In this document: one piece after another, positions 52,218 to 61,863 of the stretch | Numbering within the stretch: the stretch's first letter is position 1 | How the letters are laid out: each line of letters starts with the position of its first letter | Origin: 2-02-FULL-48-14 sp964356195 | GTDB lineage: Bacteria; Patescibacteriota; Gracilibacteria; UBA1369; 2-02-FULL-48-14 | Direction: 5' to 3' | Length of the DNA stretch: 64,000 nt | NCBI GenBank assembly: GCA_964356195.1 | Contig: CAYHGP010000002.1 | Coordinates: 1-64,000 of the forward strand | Position numbers and translations under genes: made by a program | The notes under the pieces: generated by a model | What the model was told of the DNA's origin: nothing | Database searches by the model: none | The model's input: the letters and a program-made list of their open reading frames with translations, nothing else

Positions 52218-53465
52218 ATGTCTCTCTTCGAAAATACTCTTCAGCAAATTCGCAGGGCTTCGGCGCTCATGAACCTGCCCTCCAATGTGGAGGCGGTTTT
52301 AAGTCATCCCGAACGCACTATTGAGGTGAGCTTGCCCGTGGTGATGGACGATGGGAAATTACGAATTTTCCAGGCTTTCCGTGTGCAGCACAACAGCATC
52401 CGTGGCCCTTACAAAGGAGGAATCCGCTACCATCCTCAAGTGGACATGGACGAAGTGAAAGCACTGTCTACTTGGATGACCATGAAATGTGCCGTGGTGG
52501 GCATCCCTCTTGGAGGCGCTAAAGGAGGAATCGTGATGGATCCCAAGAGTTTGTCTTTGCGTGAATTAGAGGCGGTGACGCGGGAATATGCGCGAGCTTT
52601 GACTCCGTTCATTGGGCCTGAAATGGACGTGCCGGCCCCCGATGTATACACCAACTCTCAAATTATGGCGTGGATTGCGGACGAGTATTCTAAAATCAAA
52701 GGCCATAATGTTTTGGGCGTGGTGACGGGAAAAGCCATTGAGACCGGCGGATCTTTGGGACGTGACACCGCGACCAGCCAAGGAGGTGTTTATATTATTG
52801 AGGAATATTTGAAATCCATTGGGAAAGAGGCTGCGGGCATGACCGTGGTGGTGCAAGGATTCGGGAATGCGGGTTCACACGTGGCTCGTTTGCTCGGCGA
52901 GCTCGGAATGAAGGTGATTGGAATTTCGGATTCGAAGAGCGCTTTGCATTGTGCGGAAGGTTTGAATCCGGATGCGGCGATTGCTTGTAAGGCCGAGAAA
53001 GGACAAGTGGGAGAATGCACTCCCGTGGGAGCAAAATGCGACATCATTACGAATGAGGATTTGTTGGCGCTGCCGTGTGACATTTTAGTGCTGTCTGCCC
53101 TGGAAAATCAGGTTCGAGTGGACAATGCAGACAAGGTGCAGGCGAAGCTGATTGTGGAGTTGGCGAACGGTCCGGTGACGCCTGAAGCGGATGAGATTTT
53201 GGCTCGAAAAGGCGTGCCTGTGATTCCGGATATTTTGGCGAATGCGGGTGGAGTGACCGTGAGTTATTTTGAGCTCGTGCAGAACCAAATGAATTATTAT
53301 TGGTCACTCGAGGAAGTGACGGCCAAGCTCAAGCCCATCATGCAAAATGCGTGGGTTGCTGTTCATGGCAATGCGGAGAAGTTTAAGTGTACGTACCGCG
53401 AGGCGGCGTTTATTACGGCTTTGAAAAAGCTGGAAGCGGCGATTACGATGAGGAGGGGGAAGTAG
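52218..53465 (+). CDS. gdhA: Glutamate dehydrogenase
   Basis: 415 residues, the hexameric short form. Motifs: GPYKGGIRYHP, TWMTMKCAVVGIPLGGAKGG with the catalytic Lys, MDVPAPDVYTN, the Rossmann loop VVQGFGNAGSHVARLL and ANAGGVTVSYFE. It interconverts glutamate with 2-oxoglutarate and ammonia using NAD(P). The start is 3 bases after the aminotransferase stop, so together they deaminate amino acids into oxo acids. PPDK downstream would then link these to PEP. Confidence 0.93.
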   Translation: MSLFENTLQQIRRASALMNLPSNVEAVLSHPERTIEVSLPVVMDDGKLRIFQAFRVQHNSIRGPYKGGIRYHPQVDMDEVKALSTWMTMKCAVVGIPLGGAKGGIVMDPKSLSLRELEAVTREYARALTPFIGPEMDVPAPDVYTNSQIMAWIADEYSKIKGHNVLGVVTGKAIETGGSLGRDTATSQGGVYIIEEYLKSIGKEAAGMTVVVQGFGNAGSHVARLLGELGMKVIGISDSKSALHCAEGLNPDAAIACKAEKGQVGECTPVGAKCDIITNEDLLALPCDILVLSALENQVRVDNADKVQAKLIVELANGPVTPEADEILARKGVPVIPDILANAGGVTVSYFELVQNQMNYYWSLEEVTAKLKPIMQNAWVAVHGNAEKFKCTYREAAFITALKKLEAAITMRRGK

Positions 53466-53480
53466 TTGCAGATATCGCCC

Positions 53481-53497
53481 AATTCACTCATATGAGT
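53481..53497. promoter_or_regulatory. Palindrome-containing 17-mer upstream of ppdK
   Basis: AATTCACTCATATGAGT, containing the perfect 12-bp palindrome ACTCATATGAGT, lies between gdhA and ppdK. The identical 17 bases occur at 62560-62576, before the Thr leader unit. Possible operator of a shared regulator. Confidence 0.6.
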
Positions 53498-53605
53498 TTG
53501 CGGCACAACATCAGTAAATTCCCGCAAGACTCTCACGACTTCCCTTGCGTCAGGCAGCCATTAATGTAAAAATTCCGCTACACACACCCAATTCCCCAAC
53601 TGCCT

Positions 53606-56194
53606 ATGAAAACCATTTACGCATTCGCTGAAGGTAACAAAGATATGCGTGACTTGCTGGGAGGGAAAGGGGCGAATCTGGCGGAGATGACGCTAATGGG
53701 ACTTCCGGTGCCTCCTGGATTTACGATTACGACCGAGGCGTGTAACTACTATTTGGAAAGTAAGGATTTTCCTTCGGGATTTTTTGAGGAACTCGATGAA
53801 AAGCTCGACGAACTTGAACACACGATGAAAAAAACATTCGGGAGCCGGCAGAGTCCTTTGCTGGTTTCTGTGCGAAGCGGTGCGCGGGTTTCGATGCCGG
53901 GAATGATGGACACCATTTTGAACCTTGGGCTCAACGATGAAACGGTGGAAGGTTTGATTGAGCACACCAATAATCCTCGTTTTTCCTACGACTCGTACCG
54001 ACGTTTTGTTACGATGTTCGGGAATGTGGTTTTGGGCATCGCTCACGATCATTTTGAAGAAGCGTTGCAGGCCGCCAAAGATGCGAAAGGTGTGACGGAA
54101 GACACAGACTTGGAGACGGAAGATTTGAAAAAACTTGTGGGAGTTTTTAAAGAAATCGTACTGAAATACAGTGGAAACCCCTTCCCCGAAGATCCGCGAC
54201 AACAGCTCAGTCAGGCGATTATTGCCGTGTTCCAATCGTGGAACAGCAAGCGGGCCAACACTTACCGCAATTTGCACGGAATGCCGCACAACATGGGAAC
54301 CGCAGTGAATGTGCAGTCGATGGTGTTTGGAAACATGGGAGAGGACAGCGGAACCGGGGTGGCGTTCACAAGAAATCCCTCGACTGGAGACAAAGAATTT
54401 TTTGGAGAATTTTTGGTGAATGCGCAGGGTGAAGACGTGGTGGCCGGTATTCGAACGCCGCAGAAAATTTCAGAATTGAAAGACCGAATGCCCGAGGTGT
54501 TTGATCAACTCCACGCGGTGCAAAAAACTTTGGAGGACCACTATCGCGATATGCAGGACATTGAGTTCACCATTGAGCATGGACGTCTGTTCATGTTGCA
54601 AACCCGCAATGGAAAACGAACCGCTCGCGCAGCCATTAAAGTGGCGGTGGACATGGTGGAAGAAGGTCTCATTACGAAGCACGAGGCTTTGAAACGCATC
54701 GACCCCAATCAGCTCAATGTGCTCTTGCATCCGTCCATTGATCCGAAGGTCAAAAGAGAAGTTTTGGCGAGAGGACTTCCCGCTTCACCTGGAGCGGCCG
54801 TGGGAAAAATTGTTTTCAATGCGGATGATGCGTATGCGATGGCGGAAGAAGGAGAAAAAGTGATTTTGGTGCGCAAGGAAACCAGCCCCGAGGATATTCA
54901 CGGAATGCACGCGGCACAGGGAATTTTGACTTCCACCGGAGGAATGACGAGCCACGCGGCGGTGGTGGCACGAGGAATGGGAAAACCGTGTATTGCAGGT
55001 TGTAAGGAAGCCCATGTGGATGACAAAATCAAAACGCTGGAAATCAACGGACAAGTGTTTGGTGAAGGGGATGTGATCACTTTAGACGGAGCTACCGGTG
55101 AAGTGATGCGCGGTGCAATGCCAACCGTGGAACCTGCCTTAAGTGCGGAATTTGACGTACTCATGAGCTGGGCGGATGAAGTGCGTAGATTGAAAATCCG
55201 TACGAACGCAGACACTCCTTTCGACGCGCAAGTTGCGCGACGTTTGGGAGCCGAAGGAATTGGGCTGTGCCGCACGGAGCATATGTTTTTTGATGAAGAC
55301 CGCATCATGTTTGTGCGCCAGATGATTTTGTCGCCGGATACGGAGTCACGAAAGCGAGCGCTCGATAAATTGCTTCCCATTCAACGTGGAGATTTTGTGG
55401 GAATTTTTGAGGCGATGAACGGCTATCCTGTGACTGTTCGTCTTTTGGACCCGCCTCTGCATGAGTTCTTGCCGAACACGGAAGCCAAGATTAAAGCGGT
55501 GGCACAAGAAATGGGCGTGGACTATGTGCAACTTCAGAAAATGGTGGACGCGCTGCACGAATTCAACCCGATGCTGGGACATCGTGGATGCCGTTTGGGC
55601 GTGACGATGCCGGAAATTTATGAGATGCAAGTGCGGGCTTTATTCGAAGGGGCGCGGCTGGCGGCAGATAAGGGCGTCAAAGTGATTCTGGAGATTGAAA
55701 TTCCACTCGTTGGCCACGTGAATGAGTTGAAAGTTTTGCGAGAACTGATCAATAAAGTTGCGGAAGACATGAAGCCGCTCGATTTCGAATGGAAAGTGGG
55801 AACCATGATTGAATTGCCCCGCGCTTGTGTGACGGCGGATCAAATTGCGAAGTACGCGGACTTCTTCTCCTTTGGAACCAACGATTTAACGCAGATGACT
55901 TTTGGGGTGAGCCGCGATGATGCGGGTTCCTTCCTTCCCTTCTACACCGAACATGGAATTTTGCCGGACAACCCGACGGAAACCATCGACCAAGAAGGCG
56001 TGGGGCAACTCATGAGAATGGCCGTTAAATTGGGCAGGAGCGTGAAGCCGAACCTCGACATAGGAATTTGCGGTGAACACGGTGGCGAGCCTCGTAGCGT
56101 GATGTTTTGCCACGAAATTGGCCTCAACTATGTAAGCTGCAGCCCTTACCGTGTGCCGGTGGCTCGACTTGCGGCGGCGCAGGCGGCGTTGTAG
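53606..56194 (+). CDS. ppdK: Pyruvate, phosphate dikinase PpdK
   Basis: 862 residues, the usual length. The N-terminal nucleotide-binding domain starts DLLGGKGANLAEMTLMGLPV. The phosphohistidine swivelling domain has GGMTSHAAVVARGMGKP with the catalytic His. The C-terminal PEP/pyruvate barrel has GLCRTEHMFF, NPMLGHRGCRLGVT, FSFGTNDLTQMTFG and GICGEHGGEP. The enzyme interconverts pyruvate, ATP and Pi with PEP, AMP and PPi, which may run toward ATP in a fermentative cell or toward gluconeogenesis. A candidate promoter (TTGCGT-16-TAAAAA, 53545-53572) precedes it. Confidence 0.96.
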   Translation: MKTIYAFAEGNKDMRDLLGGKGANLAEMTLMGLPVPPGFTITTEACNYYLESKDFPSGFFEELDEKLDELEHTMKKTFGSRQSPLLVSVRSGARVSMPGMMDTILNLGLNDETVEGLIEHTNNPRFSYDSYRRFVTMFGNVVLGIAHDHFEEALQAAKDAKGVTEDTDLETEDLKKLVGVFKEIVLKYSGNPFPEDPRQQLSQAIIAVFQSWNSKRANTYRNLHGMPHNMGTAVNVQSMVFGNMGEDSGTGVAFTRNPSTGDKEFFGEFLVNAQGEDVVAGIRTPQKISELKDRMPEVFDQLHAVQKTLEDHYRDMQDIEFTIEHGRLFMLQTRNGKRTARAAIKVAVDMVEEGLITKHEALKRIDPNQLNVLLHPSIDPKVKREVLARGLPASPGAAVGKIVFNADDAYAMAEEGEKVILVRKETSPEDIHGMHAAQGILTSTGGMTSHAAVVARGMGKPCIAGCKEAHVDDKIKTLEINGQVFGEGDVITLDGATGEVMRGAMPTVEPALSAEFDVLMSWADEVRRLKIRTNADTPFDAQVARRLGAEGIGLCRTEHMFFDEDRIMFVRQMILSPDTESRKRALDKLLPIQRGDFVGIFEAMNGYPVTVRLLDPPLHEFLPNTEAKIKAVAQEMGVDYVQLQKMVDALHEFNPMLGHRGCRLGVTMPEIYEMQVRALFEGARLAADKGVKVILEIEIPLVGHVNELKVLRELINKVAEDMKPLDFEWKVGTMIELPRACVTADQIAKYADFFSFGTNDLTQMTFGVSRDDAGSFLPFYTEHGILPDNPTETIDQEGVGQLMRMAVKLGRSVKPNLDIGICGEHGGEPRSVMFCHEIGLNYVSCSPYRVPVARLAAAQAAL

Positions 56195-56218
56195 AATTAG
56201 CAACCTTACTTGAATATT

Positions 56219-56521
56219 ATGGCTTTAGAAACCTTCGAACAGGTGGTGGGTGCGATTAAAACTCAGGACATAGATGCTCTAGTCGTTGAAGATCCAAAGC
56301 TTCTCCGAGAAATGGCGGCAGATGATACTATTTTAGTGGCTGCTGCAGGGGTGGAGGGCGATGTTGCCCGTGTCCGTCATTTATTACTTACTGCTTGGTT
56401 TTGGTCTTATGGAAACCGTGAAATTGGGAGGACCGGCGTCCCGGATGTGGTTCGTGAAAATTTGAACTGGCAGTTTGACTGGAGTACGGTGAAATATGAT
56501 GCGGCGGCGGCTAATGTTTAA
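56219..56521 (+). CDS. Small hypothetical protein
   Basis: 100 residues from the ATG at 56219; a TTG three codons upstream is in frame. Acidic and helical (EDPKLLREMAADDTILVAAA), with VEGDVARVRHLLLTAWFWS in the middle. The start context is weak. It follows ppdK by 24 bases and ends 3 bases before the nadK stop. The EGDVARVRHLL phrase is ankyrin-like, but no full repeat is present. Low information. Confidence 0.5.
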   Translation: MALETFEQVVGAIKTQDIDALVVEDPKLLREMAADDTILVAAAGVEGDVARVRHLLLTAWFWSYGNREIGRTGVPDVVRENLNWQFDWSTVKYDAAAANV

Positions 56522-56524
56522 GCT

Positions 56525-57439
56525 TTAGCCCCTCTTCCCCCAACTGAGTTTCTCACGCAGGAGTTTGTAGTAGTTCCCTCCCCCGCTGGCTTTTGTGATG
56601 GCGCGGATGAGGCGGAGTTTGCGGTGGGAAGCGCGGATTTTTACGACGTCGCCGTATTCCACGGGGATCACTACTTGGCCGTCGATGGTGAGACCGATTT
56701 GATTGTCGGTGTAGCGGCGGTCGGTGTCGATTCGAATTGTGAGTTGGCGGTTGCTTGGAATAATAATGGGGCGCACGGTGAGGTCGGCGGGACAGATGGG
56801 TGTGAATACAAAGCCATCGATGCGCGGATGAATGATGGGGCCGCCGGCGCTGAGGGAGTGACCTGTGGAACCTGTTGGAGTCGCAACGATGATGCCGTCC
56901 GCTTTGAATTCAATCATCTTTCTTTGGTCGATTTCAGCGTAGAGCGAGATGAGACGGGCGAAGTTACCCTGATTGATCACCGCCTCGTTGAGAGCCAAGT
57001 GCGTGGCGATTTTCTCGCCTTTTCGATACAGGGTGGCGCGCAGTAAAAGGCGCTCATCGATGTGGTAGTGGCCTTTGAAAAATTCGTCGAGAAGGTCGTA
57101 GATTTTCCTGCGATCTTGGACTTCGGTGTTGAAGCCGAGTGTTCCCAGGTTCACTCCCAAAATATAGAGGTTGCTGCGGAGAGGAAGATCGCGGACAATT
57201 TTCAAAAGGGTTCCGTCTCCACCGAGGCTGAGCACAATATCGGCTTCTTTTAGAATTTGTGGGCGGGTTTGGACGCCTGACTTCCCAAGGATGGGCTCGA
57301 GGTGATCGTCCCAGATTACATCGATGTTTTTATCATCCAAGTGTTTCTTTAAAGCTTTCACAAAAGAAGCGTCATCGTCCATCTTGGCGCGGCCAATAAG
57401 GCCTATTCGCTGGAACTTTTTGCTTTTTTTTGCTTTCAT
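56525..57439 (-). CDS. nadK: NAD kinase
   Basis: 304 residues. The GGDGT motif (SLGGDGTLL), the NE pair (ALNEAVINQG), and the Gly-rich ATP loop TPTGSTGHSLSAGGP mark the NAD kinase family. It phosphorylates NAD to NADP in the cytosol, the only source of NADP. Its ATG at 57439 is divergent from the GT4 gene at 57455, with 15 bases between. The preceding convergent gene stops 3 bases away. Confidence 0.94.
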   Translation of the reverse strand: MKAKKSKKFQRIGLIGRAKMDDDASFVKALKKHLDDKNIDVIWDDHLEPILGKSGVQTRPQILKEADIVLSLGGDGTLLKIVRDLPLRSNLYILGVNLGTLGFNTEVQDRRKIYDLLDEFFKGHYHIDERLLLRATLYRKGEKIATHLALNEAVINQGNFARLISLYAEIDQRKMIEFKADGIIVATPTGSTGHSLSAGGPIIHPRIDGFVFTPICPADLTVRPIIIPSNRQLTIRIDTDRRYTDNQIGLTIDGQVVIPVEYGDVVKIRASHRKLRLIRAITKASGGGNYYKLLREKLSWGKRG

Positions 57440-57454
57440 GAGCGAGCTTAAACT

Positions 57455-58570
57455 ATGAAGACATTACCGAAAACACGGATTCTTGTCACTCGATTCCCTT
57501 ATGAATCTCGGTTTGGCGGTGAAGAAGTTCACACGCTGCGGCTGATGGAAGAGCTCGATAAATGTGGAATGGAGGCGTTTTTTTTGGGTTCGTGCCCGGT
57601 GCTGCTTCGCGAATTTAAAGAGCGCGGGTTTTTGGTTCGAAAGGCGTGGCTGGGGAAACCGCCGGTGACAAAATTATGGCTGGTGATTTTTACACTGCTG
57701 AGTCCGATTTTGTTTTTGCACGCGGGAATGCTTTTGGGCCGGGCGCGACGACAATGGGGCGTGGACAGTTTGTACGCTTTGTCGTTCGGCGAGAAACTTT
57801 TGATGACGCCGTGGGCGAAATTATTCGGCATAAAAGTGGTGTGGCTGGAACACGCGCGCATCGGAAAATGGCTGACGAAAAATCCGTGGCGGTGGGTGTA
57901 CCGACGGCTGTCGCGGTGGGCGACTGTGGTGGTGACTTCGCAAGCGATGGTGACTCATGTGAGGCCGTGGGTTGTGGCGGTGAAGGCAGTTCCGTGTGGC
58001 GTGATTTTGGACGAGCCGGCGACCTTGCCGGCGGAGCTTGTCCACTTTTTAAAGGGCGGATTTGCGATAGGTACAGTGGCGCGTTTGAGTGCGGACAAAG
58101 GAGTGGACATGCTTGTCCATCTTGTCCAATCCAAACCTGATGCGAGGCTTGTCATTGTTGGCGATGGGCCTCTAAAAATGTCCATTCAAAAACAGCTGGA
58201 TCCGGATCGGGTTCGACTGCTGAGTTCCCTCCCCCGCGGACAATTGACATCGTTCTATAAGGCCCTGGATTTGTTCGTTTTGGCGTCGCGGGAAATGGAT
58301 CCGTTTGGGATGGTTGCGGCGGAGGCCATGGCGGTGGGTACACCGGTTTTGCTGACTTCGGTTTGTGGAATTGCGGCGGATCTTCAGGACGGTCGCGAGG
58401 CCTTTATTTCGGAACCGCGCGTGAGTGAACTCGACAAGACTTTGAAAAAAATAATGAAGAGGGCGGAGCTGCTCGAGGTGGTGGCGAAGCAGGGTCAGGC
58501 GTTCGCTCAAAAACACTATCGTCTGGAGACCATGGTGGCGGAGTTTGCACGGCTATTGACAAGCAGGTAA
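57455..58570 (+). CDS. Family 4-type glycosyltransferase
   Basis: 371 residues. The N-terminal GGEEVHTLRLMEELDKCG, two hydrophobic surface helices (about 68-86), and the donor domain IGTVARLSADKGVDMLVHLV, LVIVGDGPLKM, and DPFGMVAAEAMAVGTPVL with the E-x7-E pair are visible. Transfers a sugar to an unknown acceptor in surface glycan assembly. It is followed by a promoter and a gap. One of four such genes in the window. Confidence 0.87.
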   Translation: MKTLPKTRILVTRFPYESRFGGEEVHTLRLMEELDKCGMEAFFLGSCPVLLREFKERGFLVRKAWLGKPPVTKLWLVIFTLLSPILFLHAGMLLGRARRQWGVDSLYALSFGEKLLMTPWAKLFGIKVVWLEHARIGKWLTKNPWRWVYRRLSRWATVVVTSQAMVTHVRPWVVAVKAVPCGVILDEPATLPAELVHFLKGGFAIGTVARLSADKGVDMLVHLVQSKPDARLVIVGDGPLKMSIQKQLDPDRVRLLSSLPRGQLTSFYKALDLFVLASREMDPFGMVAAEAMAVGTPVLLTSVCGIAADLQDGREAFISEPRVSELDKTLKKIMKRAELLEVVAKQGQAFAQKHYRLETMVAEFARLLTSR

Positions 58571-58583
58571 ATCCTGGTAGAAT
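58556..58583 (+). promoter_or_regulatory. Promoter TTGACA-16-TAGAAT
   Basis: TTGACA (58556-58561), a 16-base spacer and TAGAAT (58578-58583), 28 bases before an ATG at 58612 that enters the gap. It starts inside the end of the GT4 gene. Confidence 0.6.
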
Positions 58584-58611
58584 CAGCTCTTAGCCTATTT
58601 TACCTTGAATC

Positions 58612-58634
58612 ATGAGTCTATCACGTACCGCACT
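58612..58634 (+). CDS. Possible gene start running into the gap
   Basis: ATG at 58612 gives MSLSRTA before the N-run; the promoter at 58556 supports it. The competing reading is the minus-strand glycosyltransferase tail, whose frame gives RDRLMIQGKIG over the same bases. Both cannot be settled without the gap sequence. Confidence 0.3.
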
Positions 58635-58734
58635 NNNNNNNNNNNNNNNNNNNNNNNNNNNNNNNNNNNNNNNNNNNNNNNNNNNNNNNNNNNNNNNNNN
58701 NNNNNNNNNNNNNNNNNNNNNNNNNNNNNNNNNN
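58635..58734. other. Assembly gap (100 N)
   Basis: A run of exactly 100 N inside or beside the minus-strand glycosyltransferase. Confidence 0.99.
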
Positions 58735-59678
58735 GGATTTTTGAGGTCGACAAGAAGGGCGGCGTCTCCCACCACTTCCGGAAGTGACGTGGCGTTGCTG
58801 CACACCACGGGGCAGCCGCAGGCCATGGCTTCCAAGGGTGGAATTCCAAATCCTTCATAAAGAGAGGGGAAGACGAGCATTTCGGCGCGGGAATAGAGTT
58901 CGTTGAGTTGGGCCGCCGTCACGTGCCCCAGAAAGTGAATGCGATGCTTGAGGTCGGCCGGAACGCTTTTAAAAAGGGTGGAGCTGCGCCATCCGATTCC
59001 GCCGGCGATTACGACATGGAGGGTTTTGTGCTGTTCGGCCAATTGCTCGAAAGCTTCAAACAAAGCTTGAAAGTTTTTGCGCGGGTTCAGGGTTCCCACT
59101 CCCAAAAGAAAGTGGGCCGGAAGATCGAGTTTCTCACTGGTGACATGGTGGACTTCTTTGGAAACGGCGGGTGAAGCAATGATCACGGATTTTTTGTGAG
59201 CCTCGGGGTAAAGCGTGGCCAAGTCTTTCGCCGTATGTTTTGAAACACAAATAAGGAAGCGGCTATTTTTTATGGCTTTTCGAATTGTGAAGCGCTCCAC
59301 CAGCGTTGGGAAATGGGCGTGGGTTTTACTGTGAAGAAAGGCGATGAGGTCGTGGACCACAATCGCAAGTTTTTGTGTTTTCGGGGCCATGGCCGGGTAA
59401 ATGTAACTTGTTGGGGCCAGGAAAAAATCTACAGGTTGGCGAAGGAGGTAGCGGCGCAGCTCCAGATGCCAAAATGGGCCGCGGCCGGAAATATGGACCT
59501 GGTGAACTCGTTCACTTGAAGGAAAGAGCGGATTGGGTTTGTTCGTGAACAAGAAGAATTGGAGATCATTCGGGGCCGTAGCAAGGAGAGCCCGAGTGAG
59601 TTCAAGGGCGTAACGTGCTTTGCCGGCACCCTCTTCGCGCGCGTCTCTTATATCGATACCTATGCTTTTTATTGCCAT
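58735..59678 (-). CDS. Family 4-type glycosyltransferase, C-terminus at gap
   Basis: About 314 residues from the ATG at 59678, where SIGIDIRDAREEGAGKARYA starts the fold; upstream in-frame codons are not conserved. Donor-domain motifs: GVGTLNPRKNFQALFEAF, GGIGWRSS and YEGFGIPPLEAMACGCPVV. This resembles mannosyl- or glucosyltransferases of surface polysaccharide synthesis. The protein may resume after the gap at 58590-58634, reading RDRLMIQG, a phrase usual near the end of GT4 proteins. It is divergent from the membrane protein gene at 59722. Confidence 0.85.
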
Positions 59679-59700
59679 CGGGGGTCTGATTTGATAGATT
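59672..59700 (+). promoter_or_regulatory. Promoter TTGCCA-17-TAGATT
   Basis: TTGCCA (59672-59677), a 17-base spacer and TAGATT (59695-59700), 21 bases before the ATG at 59722. Its -35 overlaps the start codon of the divergent glycosyltransferase. Confidence 0.5.
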
Positions 59701-59721
59701 AAGCTCACTTTCCCTGTCATT

Positions 59722-60465
59722 ATGTCGCTAACCCAAAGGGTTAAACAAGGCTTTCTGCGATTGCCCCTCATGAAAAAGGCAATTCTGGTTTCGAGCGCCG
59801 GCTTGATGCTCAGCACCGTGATGCCTTGGTACGACCAGCGTAACAGCTTTGGAATCGGCGATACTTACCTCGGAATTCAAGGCCCTCTCTTTGTGATTGG
59901 GGCTTTGGTCTTGGTGTGTGGAGCCGTGAGTTTCTTCAACATCCTTTTCCCTTTGATGGGACGCGGGTTCTTCAACTTGAAAAAACGTGGTGGAAGCACT
60001 TCTTTGTTTTTGGGAGCGCAATCTTTCGTTTTCTTGCTCATTTCAAACACGATTTTCTACAATCCCGATTTTGGCAGCGCCGTGAGCAGCAAAACCACAC
60101 GTTTTGGAATGGTGCTGGCCTTCGTTTCCATTGGCACCATGATTGTTTCCGGCTGGCTCATTCGTCGAAAAGAAGGCGATGACGAAAATGATATTGAAGA
60201 TATTTTGAGTGAAGTGGAACCGGTGGATACGTACAGTGTGCCTGTGGTTTCAAGCTCCATGCCGACTTATACGACACCCACGCAGCAAAGCAGACCGGTA
60301 GCTCCGGTTTCTTCCGTGGACCCCCTGACCTTGGATGCTCGGACTCGTTATAAAATGATGCAATCGCAAGGACGTTACAGCAGCAGTGCCCAGACCAATT
60401 TGTGGGGCGGTGGCAAAGGAAGTGCGTTTTCACGACCCGGACAAGGAGAGGACGACCGAATCTAA
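59722..60465 (+). CDS. Four-helix membrane protein with a disordered C-terminal tail
   Basis: 247 residues. Predicted helices at about 18-35, 53-77, 93-112 and 127-148 are followed by an acidic patch (EGDDENDIEDI) and a Ser/Pro/Thr/Gln-rich tail (165-247) that is probably disordered and cytoplasmic or surface exposed. No family recognised. It is followed after 12 bases by the zinc-ribbon gene and then purM on one strand, so the three may be cotranscribed. Confidence 0.7.
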   Translation: MSLTQRVKQGFLRLPLMKKAILVSSAGLMLSTVMPWYDQRNSFGIGDTYLGIQGPLFVIGALVLVCGAVSFFNILFPLMGRGFFNLKKRGGSTSLFLGAQSFVFLLISNTIFYNPDFGSAVSSKTTRFGMVLAFVSIGTMIVSGWLIRRKEGDDENDIEDILSEVEPVDTYSVPVVSSSMPTYTTPTQQSRPVAPVSSVDPLTLDARTRYKMMQSQGRYSSSAQTNLWGGGKGSAFSRPGQGEDDRI

Positions 60466-60477
60466 CTTTTCGAATTT

Positions 60478-60699
60478 ATGGATGATGTAACCGATTTAGC
60501 TACGGAAGTGGCGGCGCCCACGGCGGCTGCGATTCTTTTTTACTGTCGAAGCTGCAAGAAAATTATTGCGGACCCGGTGAGGAAAGGTTCGAAGTATGAA
60601 TACTCGTGTCCTGAATGCAAAGAAGACCGCGTGGCCTTTGGAACCGAGAAAGCCATTTGTGATTTTTTCCAAATTAATCCCCCCAAGAAGAATGCTTGA
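60478..60699 (+). CDS. Small zinc-ribbon protein
   Basis: 73 residues with two CxxC knuckles, C23-C26 (YCRSC) and C44-C47 (SCPEC), spaced as in a rubredoxin-like or C4 zinc ribbon. A zinc-bound fold is likely; whether it binds nucleic acid or protein is unknown. The stop (TGA) overlaps the purM start by 8 bases, suggesting translational coupling. Length and layout resemble small zinc-ribbon proteins seen in CPR genomes. Confidence 0.75.
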   Translation: MDDVTDLATEVAAPTAAAILFYCRSCKKIIADPVRKGSKYEYSCPECKEDRVAFGTEKAICDFFQINPPKKNA

Positions 60700-61569
60700 T
60701 CGCATTGACTATACGGCTCTGGATAAGGCAAAAAATGCGTTCATTGAAGCAAGCCGGAAGACCAGAGGTTTTGCGTCCGGTTTTGGTTTTATGACCGGCG
60801 ATTTTGGCGGCAGCGCGAATGTGTTTGCCTTGGACTTGAAGCCTTACTTGGCGGCGGGCGCGGAGTCCTTATTTGTGACCTTGTTGCCTGAAGGATTAGG
60901 CACCGCGGATGATGCGCGTCCGGCGGATTTGACGGCGGAAGAGCTGGTGCGATTTTGGCGGAATATTGGTGGTAAGACCATGTCGACTTTGACGAACGAC
61001 GCGGCTTCAGCCGGAATGCAGACCATTTTGATTTCGCTGTATTTGCCCAGCGCGATTCCTGAAAATATGTTCACTGCGGAATTCATGGAAGGATTTTTGG
61101 ATGGATTTGTGGAAGGATGCAGAAAGGTGGGGTGTGTCTATTTTTCAGGAGAAACTCCTCAGTTGAAGGGGAAAATTGTGGAAGACAAGTTGGACATTGC
61201 GGGTGCGCTGTTTGGAATCGTGCCGGCGGGATTAAAGGCGGTGAATTCTGCGGATTTGCGAGCGGGGGATTTTATGGTTTTCGTGGAAAGCAGCGGGCCG
61301 CATGAGAATGGATTTACAACTTTACGGGACTTGGCCGGAAAATTGCCTGAGGGTTATCGGACGAAGTTGCCGAGCGGAATGGAATATTGGGAGGCCATTA
61401 ATCAGCCCGGAGTTTTGTACACCGGTTTGGTGCAAGCGGTGATGAAGGCTGGAGTGGGTTTGTCGAATGTGGAGCCGATTACCGGTCACGGATGGCAGAA
61501 ACTCATGCGCCCCAGCCAGCCTTTGCGTTACGTGGTGGAGGAAATGCTGCCGGTGCCGGAAGTGTTTAC
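60692..61569 (+). CDS. purM: Phosphoribosylformylglycinamidine cyclo-ligase (AIR synthase) PurM-like, C-terminus in gap
   Basis: About 292 residues visible from the ATG at 60692. The PurM/AIRS fold motifs are present: TNDAASAGMQTI, YFSGETPQLKGK, DIAGALFGIV, VESSGPHENGFTTLR and GHGWQKLMR. AIR synthase closes the imidazole ring in purine synthesis; with purH it supports a retained pathway. The N-terminal region (SGFGFMTGDFGGSANVFALD) is shorter than usual. The C-terminus is lost in the gap; residues after it (61670-61691) may be its end. Confidence 0.88.
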
Positions 61570-61669
61570 NNNNNNNNNNNNNNNNNNNNNNNNNNNNNNN
61601 NNNNNNNNNNNNNNNNNNNNNNNNNNNNNNNNNNNNNNNNNNNNNNNNNNNNNNNNNNNNNNNNNNNNN
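61570..61669. other. Assembly gap (100 N)
   Basis: A run of exactly 100 N that removes the end of purM. Confidence 0.99.
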
Positions 61670-61691
61670 TGAGGAAGTAATTATAGATTAA
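61670..61691 (+). CDS. Tail of a coding sequence leaving the gap
   Basis: Reads EEVIID then TAA at 61689-61691. It is probably the C-terminus of purM, or of an unseen gene in the gap. Confidence 0.35.
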
Positions 61692-61701
61692 TCAAAATAG
61701 T

Positions 61702-61860
61702 ATGCTCATTACTTTTATCCTTGAACTCATTGCCATTGCTACGGCCTGTGTAACCAAACGGAAGCTTTGGATTATTATTTCTATCATTCTGTTTTTCATA
61801 CTGCTGGTCCAATTTGTTGTCATTAAATTCCTCCCGGGAACTGATTACTGGCCGATGTAA
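61702..61860 (+). CDS. 52-aa membrane protein
   Basis: ATG at 61702 to TAA at 61860, 52 residues: MLITFILELIAIATACVTKR, then a second hydrophobic helix (WIIISIILFFILLVQFVV) and a short polar end. A two-helix hairpin with a positive loop is predicted. The stop is 3 bases before the next start, which supports it as part of the same transcript. Unknown function. Confidence 0.55.
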   Translation: MLITFILELIAIATACVTKRKLWIIISIILFFILLVQFVVIKFLPGTDYWPM

Positions 61861-61863
61861 AAT